Assembly: GCF_042681825.1 (NCBI RefSeq)
Contig: NZ_JBHUGH010000036.1
Span: forward strand, 14,511 to 78,510
Direction of reading: 5' to 3'
Length of the DNA: 64,000 bases
Source: Halodurantibacterium flavum
GTDB lineage: Bacteria > Pseudomonadota > Alphaproteobacteria > Rhodobacterales > Rhodobacteraceae
The position numbers were made by a program, and so were the translations under genes. This document shows, in pieces, positions 63,459 through 64,000 of the stretch; positions within the stretch are counted from its first letter, which is position 1, and each line of letters opens with the position of its first letter. The notes below the pieces were generated by a model. That model did no database searches, was not told the DNA's origin, and saw only the letters and a program-made list of their open reading frames with translations.

Positions 63459-63857
63459 TCAACGCGGCGCCGGGGCAAGCCGTTCGGCGGTCTTTTCGGC
63501 TTTTTCCGGCGTGTCGAAGGTCAAAAGGATAGCGCCATCCGGGACAGGGGCCATGATCGTGACGCGGACGATTTCCTCATCACCGGCGATGATCGCCATA
63601 TCCGCGAAAACATGCCGGTTCGTCAGATCGGCGAGTTCGCGCGCGGCCACGGCGTCCAGCAGGATGGCGACGCCCGGCGGATCATCCACCCGTCGCGTGA
63701 CCGAGAGGATCTGGTCCTGTGGAACGCGCATCGTTTCATCCCCGACGACGAGCGAAAGCCCGGAACCCGCCATGGATGCGGCCGGCGACAGCAGCAGGAC
63801 CGCCGCCGTCACGATAGCCCGCGGGTTCAGGCCCCGACCGTTGGTGAGCACGTTCAA
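63459..63857 (-). CDS. Small exported protein, SecD head-domain-like
   Basis: A 132-residue protein with a signal peptide (PRAIVTAAVLLLSPAASMA) cleaved around residue 30. The mature part has the order LLDAVAARELADLTNRHVF, then MAIIAGDEEIVRVTIMAPV and ILLTFDTPEKAEKTAERL, which recalls the small periplasmic subdomain of SecD/SecDF (variable residues, same pattern of strand, helix, strand). No function can be assigned. It is located 24 nt downstream of the formaldehyde dehydrogenase gene on the same strand. Confidence 0.75.
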   Translation of the reverse strand: MNVLTNGRGLNPRAIVTAAVLLLSPAASMAGSGLSLVVGDETMRVPQDQILSVTRRVDDPPGVAILLDAVAARELADLTNRHVFADMAIIAGDEEIVRVTIMAPVPDGAILLTFDTPEKAEKTAERLAPAPR

Positions 63858-63881
63858 ACCCTGCCTCCTTGACGCCCTCTG

Positions 63882-64000
63882 TCAGAACAGGACGACGGAT
63901 CTGATGCTTTCGCCCCTGTGCATGAGGTCGAAGCCCTTGTTGATGTCGTCGAGGCTGAGGGTATGGGTGATCATGGGGTCGATCTCGATCTTTCCGTCCA
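63882..64000 (-). CDS. S-(hydroxymethyl)glutathione dehydrogenase / class III alcohol dehydrogenase, C-terminal end
   Basis: The last 39 residues of a gene that continues past the window edge: KIEIDPMITHTLSLDDINKG followed by FDLMHRGESIRSVVLF and TGA. This is the highly conserved C-terminus of glutathione-dependent formaldehyde dehydrogenase (AdhC/FrmA/Flhd), a cytoplasmic zinc, NAD-dependent enzyme that oxidises S-hydroxymethylglutathione to S-formylglutathione. It supplies the substrate of FghA. Only the C-terminus is visible, so catalytic residues cannot be checked. Confidence 0.9.
   Translation of the reverse strand, partial: DGKIEIDPMITHTLSLDDINKGFDLMHRGESIRSVVLF

Overview
The window is about 64 kb of GC-rich chromosome from an alphaproteobacterium, most likely a member of the Rhodobacteraceae. 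Three things point there: a regB / senC-regA (prrB/prrC/prrA) redox locus in its classical divergent layout, gene orders typical of that family (fdhD-mobA-mobB-moeA; tsaE-amgK-murU-addB-addA-trxA; tsaD / hemD / COG4223 / hemY), and RegB and RegA sequences that carry the redox cysteine and phospho-acceptor known from Rhodobacter. It looks like core chromosome. I see no insertion sequence, prophage or CRISPR array; nearly every base is coding, and many neighbouring genes overlap by 4 nt.

Layout. 1-12.5 kb: a respiratory formate dehydrogenase locus. A divergent multi-cluster ferredoxin lies next to a run of accessory genes (ligase-like protein, DUF6505, DUF6352, DUF3305, DUF3306, TorD-type chaperone, small Tat protein), then the catalytic, Fe-S and cytochrome b subunits, an Mrp-type Fe-S carrier and a 51-residue membrane protein. 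12.5-18 kb: the minus-strand molybdenum-cofactor and FDH maturation operon fdhD-mobA-mobB-moeA, with an unusual RNase H-like/MoeA fusion, divergent from a WD40-cytochrome c fusion. 18-27.8 kb: an FAH-family enzyme facing trxA, addA/addB recombination genes, murU/amgK cell-wall recycling and tsaE. 27.8-32.2 kb: a PAS protein, regB, senC and regA. 32.2-41.8 kb: HD hydrolase, GT8 glycosyltransferase, ahcY, EVE and YCII proteins, gpsA, tsaD, hemD, a mitofilin-like protein and HemY. 41.9-42.4 kb: tRNA-Thr and tRNA-Lys separated by about 400 bp of non-coding DNA that could fold extensively. 42.5-57.2 kb: dapF, mtaB, pabB, pabC, ileS, pcs, xerC, DUF484, transaldolase, priA, an MFS transporter and asd. 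57.3-64 kb (minus strand): P-II-like sbtB, sbtA, beta carbonic anhydrase, ornithine-cyclodeaminase-like, yaiI, fghA, an AEC transporter, a NYN protein, a small secreted protein and the end of glutathione-dependent formaldehyde dehydrogenase.

How it fits together. The two ends of the window contain the steps formaldehyde -> S-formylglutathione -> formate -> CO2 (frmA-type dehydrogenase, fghA, FDH) with the cofactor machinery FDH needs. The bicarbonate transporter, its P-II partner and carbonic anhydrase sit beside fghA, so inorganic-carbon handling is next to C1 oxidation. RegBA is a global redox regulator in this family.

Most notable observation: upstream of ileS there is a 16-codon open frame with five isoleucine codons. 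It starts exactly where a TTGTGG-17-TATAAG promoter would place +1, and it is followed by a strong hairpin that overlaps its stop codon. This is the signature of a leaderless leader-peptide attenuator for isoleucyl-tRNA synthetase.
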